Below are positions 1-5,234 of a stretch of DNA of 5,234 nt, piece after piece. Made by a program: the position numbers and the translations under genes. This DNA comes from CAZWCX01 sp964632945 (GTDB lineage: Bacteria > Planctomycetota > MHYJ01 > WSZJ01 > CAZWCX01): NCBI GenBank assembly GCA_964632945.1, contig CAZWCX010000234.1, positions 1 to 5,234 of the forward strand, in the 5' to 3' direction. Position 1 is the stretch's first letter. Each line of letters opens with the position of its first letter. Below the pieces are notes generated by a model. It saw nothing but the letters and a program-made list of their open reading frames with translations. It ran no database searches and was not told the origin of the DNA.

Positions 1-384
1 CGCCGGCCGCCCCACGGTGTTAAAACTTTGGGCCCCCCCCCATGAGGCGGCCCCCGCCGCGGCCGCCGGGGCCGCGCCCGCCGCCGCGTGCGCCTGGGCG
101 GTGAGCGCGGACGCGGACCCGCCGAGGGTCGCGATCGCCAGGACGCCGTGGCCGAAGCCCTTCAGTTCGTTGCTCCAGAGCACCTGCCCGTTCATCGCGT
201 CCAGGCAGAACAGGAATCCGTCCACGCCCACGTAGAGCCGCTCGCCGTCCAGGTGCAGGGTCACGTATCCGGCCCCCCACGAGGAGCCGTCGGACTTCCA
301 CGTCCAGCGAATCGCTCCGGTGTCCCGATCGAGCGCCGCGACCTGGCGGCCCGTCCCCACGAAGACCGTCGTTGCGAGACCCAT
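1..384 (-). CDS. Short PQQ-like beta-propeller repeat protein, 3' end outside window
   Basis: The frame is open for 128 codons from ATG at 384 to the window edge, with no stop seen. Two PQQ/WD-like blades are visible. The first, about residues 7-29, contains VFVGTGRQVAALDRDTGAIRW. The second, about residues 49-74, contains LYVGVDGFLFCLDAMNGQVLW. Each has the strand, LD, TG and W pattern typical of PQQ-type propeller repeats. After about residue 88 the sequence becomes Ala/Gly-rich and low in complexity (residues 91-113), which in this kind of small protein usually marks the C-terminus. A complete propeller needs six to eight blades, so this is either a short stand-alone two-blade protein or the start of a longer one cut by the edge. 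No signal peptide is evident. The start is set by a perfect Shine-Dalgarno six bases upstream. It follows the glycosyltransferase gene by 11 bases and is surely cotranscribed with it. A specific function is not known to me. Confidence 0.72.
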   Translation of the reverse strand, partial: MGLATTVFVGTGRQVAALDRDTGAIRWTWKSDGSSWGAGYVTLHLDGERLYVGVDGFLFCLDAMNGQVLWSNELKGFGHGVLAIATLGGSASALTAQAHAAAGAAPAAAAGAASWGGAQSFNTVGRPA

Positions 385-390
385 GGCGCG

Positions 391-396
391 CCTCCT
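391..396 (-). promoter_or_regulatory. Ribosome binding site at the gene junction
   Basis: On the minus strand the junction reads TGAGGAGG followed by six bases and ATG. The final A of the upstream stop codon completes a perfect AGGAGG. This fixes the ATG at 384 as the start of the PQQ-repeat gene and indicates that ribosomes ending the glycosyltransferase gene could reinitiate directly. Confidence 0.8.
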
Positions 397-2015
397 CACT
401 CGCCGTTCGGCACCGGTTCCAACAGGATGAAGGGCTGTTTCTTCCGATCCAGAATACGCGCTTGCTCCCGGAAAGTGAAGCCCCGGACCTGATCGAGCGC
501 GGGGGCGGTGGCCGGCTCGGCGACGACGCGGGCGTCGGGATGGGCGAGCAACCAGGTGCGGAGCCGTTCCGGGTCATGAAAAGGGGGGATGACCCGGCCA
601 TAGTAGAATTCGAGGGCCTCCTCGCCGAAGCCCCAGGCGGCCAGGGGACGGCCCGCCACGCCTTCCCGCAGGCGGGCCGCGGCGGCCGCGTAGGAGCCTT
701 TCTGCGGCACGCGCACGGCGAGGAAGACGTTGTGGACGAGATACCATCCGGAGGCGACGATCGCCAGCCAGGCCATCGCGCCGAACCACAGGCGGATTCC
801 GCGCAGACGCAGCACGGCGATCGAACCCGCGATCAGAAAGGCCCCGGCGAGGAAGGTCAGCGGCGGCGGCCCGTCCGCGGCGAACCAGATCGGCAGTCCG
901 ATGCCGGCGATGCCGAGGGTGATGGGAATGACACGCGACCACGCGAGCAGGAACCGGTCCGGTCCGGCGGCATCGGCCCCGTCCTCGGCCGGCCGGACGA
1001 GGAGGGCGCCGAGGCAGAGCGCGAACGCGGGGAAGCAGGGCAGGATGTAGCGGGTGTGCTTGCTGGCGGCGAACGACAGGAGGACCACCGGCAGGATCGC
1101 CCACAGGAGGAGTGGTCGCGGCACACCGGCCGCGGCGCGGCCCCGGCGCCAGGCGATCCAGGCCGCCGCGGGCAGGTACCAGGTCCAGGGCAGGAAATCT
1201 TCCGCGACCCCGCGCGCGTAGTGATACCAGGGTCGCTCGTAGTTGGAACCGCCGGCGATGCGGTCGCCGATCTCGACGGCGATCAGTTCGGAGAGTTCCG
1301 TCCAGCCGACGCGGTCGATCAGCGGCACGACCCAGACGGAGAGCAGGAGGGCGCAGAGGGTCAGGCCGGCGGCCAGGCCGGGGGGGCGGAGCGGCCCCGC
1401 TTCGCGGCGCCAGCCCGCATCGACGGCGATCACCGGCAGGACGAAGACGAACGCCATCGGCCCCTTGGCCAGAGTCGCCCCGGCAAGCGCGCCGAAGACC
1501 GCGCACGCGCGCCCGATCCCCGCGCCGCCGACATAGGCCCCGGGGCGATCCCGCCAGCGCAGCCACAGCGCCAGGGCGAGGGTGATGAAGAATGTGTAGA
1601 GACTGTCCAGCCGCGTCATTTGCGACAGCGTGAAGAAGAGGGTTCCGGTGGCCAGGATCATCGCGGCCAGGTAACCGACCCGCCGGCCGAGGAGAAGGGA
1701 GCCGACATAGAAGGTGAGCAGGACGGTCCCGACGGACGCCAGAGCGGCGGGGAGCCGGGCGACCCACGGGTGGATCCCGCCGGCCCAGCCCCCCACAAGC
1801 GCCACGGCCCAGATCTGCAGCGGCGGTTTCAGCAGGTACGGTTCGCCGTGGAGGTGCAGGACGGCCCACTCCCCCGTCTCCAGGATCTCGCGCGCCACCT
1901 CCGGGAAGCGGAGCGAATCCTGTTCTTCGAGCGGGCGCAGGCCGAAGGTGGAAAGAAAGAGGGCCGCCGCGGCGACCGCGACGAGCGCGAGGGGACGGAG
2001 CGAAGGGGCTTCCAC
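396..2015 (-). CDS. ArnT/PMT-type membrane glycosyltransferase (GT-C fold)
   Basis: This 539-residue polytopic inner-membrane protein of the PMT_2/ArnT-like family would transfer a sugar from a polyprenyl-phosphate donor to an acceptor on the periplasmic side. Order of features: TM1 at about residues 8-25; a periplasmic loop with QDSLRFPEVAREILETGEW (32-50) and GEPYLLKPPLQIW (57-69), the family's catalytic-loop hallmark; RLPAALASVGTVLLTFYVG (87-105); the RLDSLYTFFITLAL motif (135-148); LAKGP (182-186); the RPWYHYARG loop (261-269) and FLPWTWYLP (274-282); then SKHTRYILPCFPAFAL (318-333). Further TM helices follow, and a soluble C-terminal region from about residue 433 to the end that is probably periplasmic. 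GTG at 2015 is preferred because GAGG lies four bases upstream. The alternative TTG at 2030 would add five residues but is preceded by a C run without a Shine-Dalgarno. The acceptor (lipid A, protein or other lipid) cannot be read from sequence. The following gene is a PQQ-repeat protein; neither is a known arn-operon partner. Confidence 0.88.
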   Translation of the reverse strand: MEAPSLRPLALVAVAAAALFLSTFGLRPLEEQDSLRFPEVAREILETGEWAVLHLHGEPYLLKPPLQIWAVALVGGWAGGIHPWVARLPAALASVGTVLLTFYVGSLLLGRRVGYLAAMILATGTLFFTLSQMTRLDSLYTFFITLALALWLRWRDRPGAYVGGAGIGRACAVFGALAGATLAKGPMAFVFVLPVIAVDAGWRREAGPLRPPGLAAGLTLCALLLSVWVVPLIDRVGWTELSELIAVEIGDRIAGGSNYERPWYHYARGVAEDFLPWTWYLPAAAWIAWRRGRAAAGVPRPLLLWAILPVVLLSFAASKHTRYILPCFPAFALCLGALLVRPAEDGADAAGPDRFLLAWSRVIPITLGIAGIGLPIWFAADGPPPLTFLAGAFLIAGSIAVLRLRGIRLWFGAMAWLAIVASGWYLVHNVFLAVRVPQKGSYAAAAARLREGVAGRPLAAWGFGEEALEFYYGRVIPPFHDPERLRTWLLAHPDARVVAEPATAPALDQVRGFTFREQARILDRKKQPFILLEPVPNGE

Positions 2016-2056
2016 GCGGCCTCGGAACAACCGGGGGGGGAAACGACCGGCCGCTC

Positions 2057-2085
2057 AGGATAACGCCGCCCTTCCCGCCCCGCAA
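2057..2085 (-). promoter_or_regulatory. Possible sigma70-type promoter for the glycosyltransferase unit
   Basis: On the minus strand, TTGCGG (2085-2080) and TATCCT (2062-2057) are separated by 17 bases, matching the consensus at 3/6 and 4/6 positions. A start point near 2050 would leave a leader of roughly 35 bases to the GTG start. The -35 element overlaps the T tract of the preceding terminator. The strong terminator just upstream means the glycosyltransferase needs its own promoter somewhere in this short gap, which is the main support. Confidence 0.3.
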
Positions 2086-2123
2086 AAGAAACCGGCCCGC
2101 CGGGATACCCGGCGAGCCGGTTT
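2084..2123 (-). terminator. Rho-independent terminator after the secreted-protein gene
   Basis: A 16-bp stem is formed by 2123-2108 and 2104-2089 around a 3-base loop (2107-2105). In the minus-strand transcript every position pairs; the one non-Watson-Crick position (2115 with 2097) is a G-U wobble. On the plus strand the same position would be a C-A mismatch, so the hairpin is better formed in the minus direction. The stem ends in TTT and is followed by C and TTTT (2088-2084), giving a U-rich tail. It begins 40 bases after the stop codon of the 2163-4163 gene. Confidence 0.88.
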
Positions 2124-2162
2124 GCATTTGAGGTTCGGTTGTCGCGGAAGTCTCCGGTCCGA

Positions 2163-4163
2163 TCAGCGGATCGGCTCGTACTCGAACAGGCGCTTGAGGT
2201 CGTCCAGGTGCTCGCCGAGCACTTCGTTCTCCGTGCCGTCCGGCGTCGCCGACTTGATGCGCCAGAGGTAGCTGGGAGCGAAGTGCTTCGCGGAGACCCA
2301 GTTCTGGAAGTCGGCCTCGTCGCGCCGGATCTGGCCGTCGGTCCCGTACTTGAAGCGGAGGACATAGTCCTCGTCGCGGTGCGCGGACGGGCCGCTCGGA
2401 TAGACGTCGTCCGTCGCCGTCACCTTGAGCGCCACCTCGACGTAGGTCGGGTCATCTTTGCCTTCGACCTCCTGGAACCGTGCTTCGTACTTCCAGATTA
2501 CGTGGTTCCACACCTGCGTGCCTTCCTTCTCGTCGGTGAGCTGCGCGCGCAGGTTGCAGGCGAGCGGCAGTCCATCACGCAGGATGCCCTTCTGGAGCCC
2601 GAGGAAGAAGTCGTCGGCATGCCGGTCGACCGGCTCCTTGAGGTCCTCCTTCGGCCGTCCCGGCGGGCAGTCGCGCATGTAGTTGGTCGGGTAGCAGCCG
2701 TGGTTCGTGTAATACGCGGTGAGGAGCCCCTCGACCTCTTCCTCGCTGAAGGCGGCGTCCTTGCCGGCCGGGTCCTTCACCGTGCGGCCCTTGGGCTGCG
2801 CCCACAGGCTCGAGGCGACGACCGCCCCCCAGCAATGGCCCCACCAGCTCTTCTTGTCGTCGGTGCTGCGCTGATAGCAGTAGGCCCAGCCCTTGATCGT
2901 GCTCGGGTTGTAGCGGGCCAACTCCATCGCGTCGGTGGGGAGCTTGAACTCCTTGTCCATGTGGTTCTTTTCGACGAACTTCGCGTTCGCATCCGGCTGA
3001 ATCCCCAGAACCCGGTCGAGCTTCTCGTAGGCGCCGCCGTCGTCATACAGGTTCTGGCCGTTGGTCGGGCGATCGAAGAAAGGGAAGTACCAGAAGTTCC
3101 ACGGCTTCTTCTCCGCCGGGGTTTCGGCGGTCTGCACGAAGGTGTTGGAGACGGTGAGCTCGCCCGTGCCGTTGACCTTGACGAAGAGCCAGCCATGGCC
3201 GCCGCGGGCGATCGTGTAGCGCGTGCCGGAGACCGGGTTGAGGACTGCGCCCTCGCGGGAGCCGCGCCGGACCTCGAAAGAGGCGCCCGAGGCATGGAGC
3301 GTCAACTCGCCGCCCTCGACATCGGGCACCAGGACCTTGGCCCACTGCCCGCCCGTCACCTTGGCGGAGCGACCGAGCGGGAGGCGCACGTCGGCGGCCT
3401 GGACCGTGAAGAGCCCGCGACCGAGCCCCTGCAGCACGCGCACGTCGCGCAGCCCGGGAGCGGCGTCCTTGGCCAGGTTGGCCTCGACCTCGAGGCGGGA
3501 ACCGTCGTCGCTGTACTCGAAGATGCGCGTGATTTTGATCCCCGCATCCACCGCGCCGTCGCGCAGGAAGGCGACATCGGTCGCCTGCACGTTCCCCTCG
3601 CCGGGGAGATTCTCGCCCAGGATCACGAGCCGCTTGGCGGAGTCGCCCTGCTGGCCCGCGGCCGGCTCGACCGCGGTGATCTTGATTTCGTCCCTCACGC
3701 GATGAAGCGTGTCATATCCGGTGAGTTTCGCGCCCGAGATCGACTTCCAGGATCCGTAGATCTTGGTCTTGTCGCTGGAGACGCGGTAGCGGCCCTGAAT
3801 CCTGATCGCATCGGCGGAGGAGTTCCCGGTGGCGACGTCGTTCAGGCGGCCGGTCACCCCGGCGCCGTCGATCGTGTATTCGATCACGAAACGCTTCCAC
3901 CACCAGCTGCCGTTGTAATAACCGACGCCGTCGATCGCGCGGGTCTCCCCGTCGGCGAACTGAACGGAGCCGGAGGCGCTGTAGCGGTCGCCGCTGACCT
4001 TGGAGATATGAAGGGTCCCGGTGTATTCGCCGCGCTTGTCCTGGCGACCCTGGACCTTGAACTTACCTTCCACCGTGGTGTAGTTCTGGGAGAACAGGTC
4101 CGCGGGCAGGACCAGGAACAGGGCGGCCGCGACCAGCACCAGACCGAAGAACCGACCGTGCAT
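2163..4163 (-). CDS. Secreted multidomain protein with C-terminal transglutaminase-elicitor-like domain
   Basis: This 666-residue protein starts at ATG 4163, which has GGAGG five bases upstream and opens a signal peptide (about residues 1-26, hydrophobic core FFGLVLVAAALFLVLP). An in-frame start 42 codons further upstream lacks these and would bury the signal. Residues about 27-155 are beta-rich with a Trp-rich patch (GSWWWKRF, 85-92), and I do not recognise the family. Residues about 159-257 read as an IPT/TIG-type immunoglobulin fold (ITAVEPAAGQQG, VILGENLPGEG, AAPGLRDVRV). Residues about 258-345 form another beta module, possibly pre-peptidase-like. From about 350 (PWNFWYFPFFDRP, GGAYEKLDRVLG) to the end it resembles the GP42-type transglutaminase elicitor family: SWWGHCWGAVVASSL (439-453) supplies the probable nucleophile Cys444, followed by a LLTAYYTNHGC segment (480-490) and TQVWNHVIWKYE (549-560). 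That family catalyses acyl transfer from protein glutamine using a papain-like fold. Activity here, and whether it cross-links, deamidates or cleaves, is inference. Its own promoter and terminator make it a single-gene unit. Confidence 0.85.
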   Translation of the reverse strand: MHGRFFGLVLVAAALFLVLPADLFSQNYTTVEGKFKVQGRQDKRGEYTGTLHISKVSGDRYSASGSVQFADGETRAIDGVGYYNGSWWWKRFVIEYTIDGAGVTGRLNDVATGNSSADAIRIQGRYRVSSDKTKIYGSWKSISGAKLTGYDTLHRVRDEIKITAVEPAAGQQGDSAKRLVILGENLPGEGNVQATDVAFLRDGAVDAGIKITRIFEYSDDGSRLEVEANLAKDAAPGLRDVRVLQGLGRGLFTVQAADVRLPLGRSAKVTGGQWAKVLVPDVEGGELTLHASGASFEVRRGSREGAVLNPVSGTRYTIARGGHGWLFVKVNGTGELTVSNTFVQTAETPAEKKPWNFWYFPFFDRPTNGQNLYDDGGAYEKLDRVLGIQPDANAKFVEKNHMDKEFKLPTDAMELARYNPSTIKGWAYCYQRSTDDKKSWWGHCWGAVVASSLWAQPKGRTVKDPAGKDAAFSEEEVEGLLTAYYTNHGCYPTNYMRDCPPGRPKEDLKEPVDRHADDFFLGLQKGILRDGLPLACNLRAQLTDEKEGTQVWNHVIWKYEARFQEVEGKDDPTYVEVALKVTATDDVYPSGPSAHRDEDYVLRFKYGTDGQIRRDEADFQNWVSAKHFAPSYLWRIKSATPDGTENEVLGEHLDDLKRLFEYEPIR

Positions 4164-4168
4164 GGCTT

Positions 4169-4173
4169 CCTCC
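4169..4173 (-). promoter_or_regulatory. Ribosome binding site deciding the secreted-protein start
   Basis: GGAGG on the minus strand lies five bases (AAGCC) before ATG 4163. This and the signal peptide that begins there select this start over the upstream in-frame ATG at 4289, which lies inside the candidate promoter. Confidence 0.8.
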
Positions 4174-4204
4174 GTTTGTGGGTGGTACCCGAGTCGAAAG
4201 TGAC

Positions 4205-4222
4205 CGGGGCATCCCGGCCCCG
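4205..4222 (-). other. Small GC hairpin in the leader of the secreted-protein gene
   Basis: CGGGGC (4205-4210) and GCCCCG (4217-4222) pair perfectly around six bases. It would lie about 42 bases ahead of the start codon in the probable 5' leader. A second GGCCCCG copy at 4230-4236 offers an alternative pairing partner for the same arm. I could not match the leader to any riboswitch class I know; simple GC richness may explain it. Confidence 0.3.
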
Positions 4223-4267
4223 CTGGGTTGGCCCCGCACCTACGCAAACCGCGAACCAGGATTGTGG

Positions 4268-4303
4268 AGAATACGAATTGATCGCACAAGTCAATTCTGT
4301 AAA
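4268..4303 (-). promoter_or_regulatory. Candidate promoter of the secreted-protein gene
   Basis: This stretch is clearly AT-richer than its surroundings. On the minus strand TTGACT (4294-4289, 5/6 match to the -35 box) is followed after 15 bases by TATTCT (4273-4268, 4/6 match to the -10 box). The spacing is short. TTTACA (4303-4298, 5/6) is an alternative -35 box, but no good -10 box lies at the right distance. Transcription would start near 4262, giving a leader of about 100 bases. Confidence 0.42.
4275..4297. promoter_or_regulatory. Dyad symmetry over the candidate promoter (possible operator)
   Basis: GAATTGA (4275-4281) and TCAATTC (4291-4297) are perfect 7-base inverted arms separated by nine bases, a centre-to-centre distance of 16 bases. 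The right arm overlaps the candidate -35 box and the left arm lies between -35 and -10. The position would suit a repressor dimer, but no regulator gene is in the window to pair with it. Confidence 0.4.
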
Positions 4304-4326
4304 GGGTTATGTGAAACCAGCCCGTG

Positions 4327-4338
4327 ACGAATATTCGT
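4327..4338. promoter_or_regulatory. Perfect 12-bp palindrome upstream of the promoter
   Basis: ACGAATATTCGT is a perfect palindrome lying about 33 bases upstream of the candidate -35 box TTGACT. It is AT-rich in a GC-rich setting, so it is less likely to arise from composition. It is possibly an activator or repressor half of the same control region, but no family-specific motif is recognised. Confidence 0.35.
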
Positions 4339-4443
4339 AGATGGGCCGGATGCCCGGAAGTCCAAGAACCCGGGATTGCTCCAAGATCTGGGATTTTGGG
4401 CCGGAACGAGGACGGACGTTCGGGGCCACCCGCTCGAGTGTTC

Positions 4444-4992
4444 TCAGCGGCCGAGGTCGATGTCGCCGTCGAGGCCGAACAGCTTTTCCCAGTCTTCGGC
4501 CTCCTCGCGGGAGATCCCCTCGCGTTTCGCGCGCACGTCCGGGTCGGCCTTGGGCGGTTGCTGGCCCGGCGCCGGGGCGGTCCCGCCGGTGACCTCCGCG
4601 GCGAGGTCGAGAAAATCGGCCGCCGAGAGGACGGCGACCGAACGCGCGCGCGCGGAGGCCGCCAGTTCCCGATCGGACGTGACCACGGACGGGTGCTGCT
4701 TTTCCGCGCGGCGGTCGAGGAGGCTGCGGATCGACTCGTCCGCGCTCTGTCCGCGCGGGGAATAGATCACCTCGACCCGGCCCTCGAACGAGCGGTCCTG
4801 GATGAAGCCGGGCAGTTCGGAGACGCCGTCGAAGACGACGGTGACCGGCAGGTCCGAGCGTTCGCAGAAGCGCGCGAGGAGGTTCAGGAACGACTCCCGC
4901 GCTTTGCGCAACCGGTGCGGCGGGCAGGTGCGCGTGAGGCGACTGCGGTAGAAGACGACGTTGTAGCCGTCGATGAGGAATGACGTGTGCAT
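4444..4992 (-). CDS. YacP-like NYN/PIN-fold ribonuclease
   Basis: This 182-residue cytoplasmic protein belongs to the YacP-type NYN family (PIN-like nuclease fold; Bacillus YacP is the ribosome-associated endoribonuclease Rae1). Visible landmarks are FLIDGYNVVF (5-14), TVVFDGV (51-57), VIYSPRGQSADESIRSLLD (75-93), VVTSDREL (103-110) and the following VLSAADFLDL (121-130). The conserved acids Asp8, Asp55, Asp85/Glu86 and Asp107 would bind the catalytic metal, and all are present, so the enzyme looks intact. Residues 131-158 are a Pro/Ala-rich linker, and 159-182 form a charged tail (REEAEDWEKLFGLDGD). Length is close to the family norm. ATG 4992 is chosen because IDGYN must sit at the N-terminus; the Shine-Dalgarno (GGAG only two bases before ATG) is poor. 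The mRNA target in this organism is unknown. The next gene downstream has its own promoter, so this gene appears separate from it. Confidence 0.85.
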   Translation of the reverse strand: MHTSFLIDGYNVVFYRSRLTRTCPPHRLRKARESFLNLLARFCERSDLPVTVVFDGVSELPGFIQDRSFEGRVEVIYSPRGQSADESIRSLLDRRAEKQHPSVVTSDRELAASARARSVAVLSAADFLDLAAEVTGGTAPAPGQQPPKADPDVRAKREGISREEAEDWEKLFGLDGDIDLGR

Positions 4993-5234
4993 GACTCCGC
5001 GCGAGCGCGCATCCCCTTTCCGATCCGGTTCCGAATGCCGGCTCCGCCCCCGCGAGGCGCCCGGTCGTCCGACCGTGGCCGGCCGGCGGGAGCGCGCGGG
5101 CGCCTGCGTTCCCCTGGCCCGGATGATCCATGCAGCCGCGTCAGCGGCTTCGTGAAGGATGCGGGTTAGTGGGGCTTCGACCTTGATTTCCCAGGTTGGT
5201 CCGGTCGCGTTTCGCGCCGGGCTTCGTTGCTCGT
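4993..5234. other. Region upstream of the YacP-like gene with no supported gene
   Basis: No convincing coding sequence, tRNA or terminator was found on either strand. On the minus strand the frame of the YacP-like gene stays open for all 80 codons to the edge but contains no ATG, GTG or TTG. The encoded stretch is Arg/Pro/Ser-rich near the gene, typical of translated GC-rich noncoding DNA. The promoter of the YacP-like gene presumably lies here, but no clear boxes were recognised. Confidence 0.5.

Noticed and set aside
372..2063. Plus-strand open frame of 563 codons opposite the glycosyltransferase gene
   Set aside because: The translation is Gly/Asp/Glu/Arg/Gln-rich and has no domain signal; it is a shadow of the membrane protein on the other strand.
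4164..4262. Riboswitch in the leader of the secreted-protein gene
   Set aside because: It was compared by eye with c-di-GMP-I and other common consensus motifs; the conserved core bases are absent and only short GC stems are present.
4164..4289. Upstream in-frame start adding 42 residues to the secreted protein
   Set aside because: The start lies inside the candidate promoter, has no good RBS, and would place the signal peptide internally; ATG 4163 has both GGAGG and the signal sequence.
2139..4340. Plus-strand open frame of 733 codons opposite the secreted-protein gene
   Set aside because: It mirrors the minus-strand gene, whose third-position G/C bias removes stops on the opposite strand. 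The translation has no recognisable domain and is rich in charged residues and Val/Leu, and the opposing frame has a signal peptide, RBS, terminator and domains.
4402..4431. Imperfect inverted repeat after the YacP-like gene as a terminator
   Set aside because: GGCC and GAACG arms pair only with an asymmetric internal loop, and the minus-strand downstream side has no T tract.
4307..5131. Minus-strand 274-codon frame overlapping the YacP-like gene
   Set aside because: It overlaps the well-supported nuclease in another frame and translates to Arg/Pro/Gly-rich sequence without motifs.
5150..5220. tRNA-like GGTCGAAGCCC segment on the minus strand
   Set aside because: It resembles a T-loop only loosely; no acceptor stem, anticodon arm or consistent cloverleaf could be built around it.

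Overview
This is a GC-rich, tightly packed bacterial window. All four genes I can support lie on the minus strand, so transcription runs from high to low coordinates. Long open frames on the plus strand are by-products of strong G/C bias at third codon positions. The organism cannot be named from this sequence. The GC content, the strong GGAGG ribosome binding sites, a very short two-blade PQQ-like protein and an ArnT-like glycosyltransferase would fit an environmental Gram-negative such as a planctomycete, acidobacterium or deltaproteobacterium-like lineage. That placement is inference.

In transcription order, bases 5234-4993 hold no gene I can support. A YacP/NYN-type (PIN-like) ribonuclease gene follows at 4992-4444. 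The 280-base gap from 4443 to 4164 is AT-richer in its middle. It contains a candidate promoter, a dyad symmetry over that promoter and a separate 12-bp palindrome. The gap leads into a 666-residue secreted protein at 4163-2163. That protein has a signal peptide, an unassigned beta-rich region, an IPT/TIG-like immunoglobulin fold, a second beta module, and a C-terminal domain resembling the GP42-type 'transglutaminase elicitor' family with a probable nucleophile Cys444. A strong intrinsic terminator at 2123-2084 closes this unit. Next is a membrane glycosyltransferase of the ArnT/PMT type (2015-396), followed after 11 bases by a small PQQ-like beta-propeller protein (384 to the left edge, end not seen).

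The layout suggests three transcription units: the YacP-like gene, a single-gene unit for the secreted protein, and a two-gene unit of glycosyltransferase plus PQQ-repeat protein. The most distinctive element is the secreted multidomain transglutaminase-like protein. If active, it would act outside the cytoplasm on protein glutamines or peptide bonds. No RNA gene, mobile element, CRISPR array or origin was seen.
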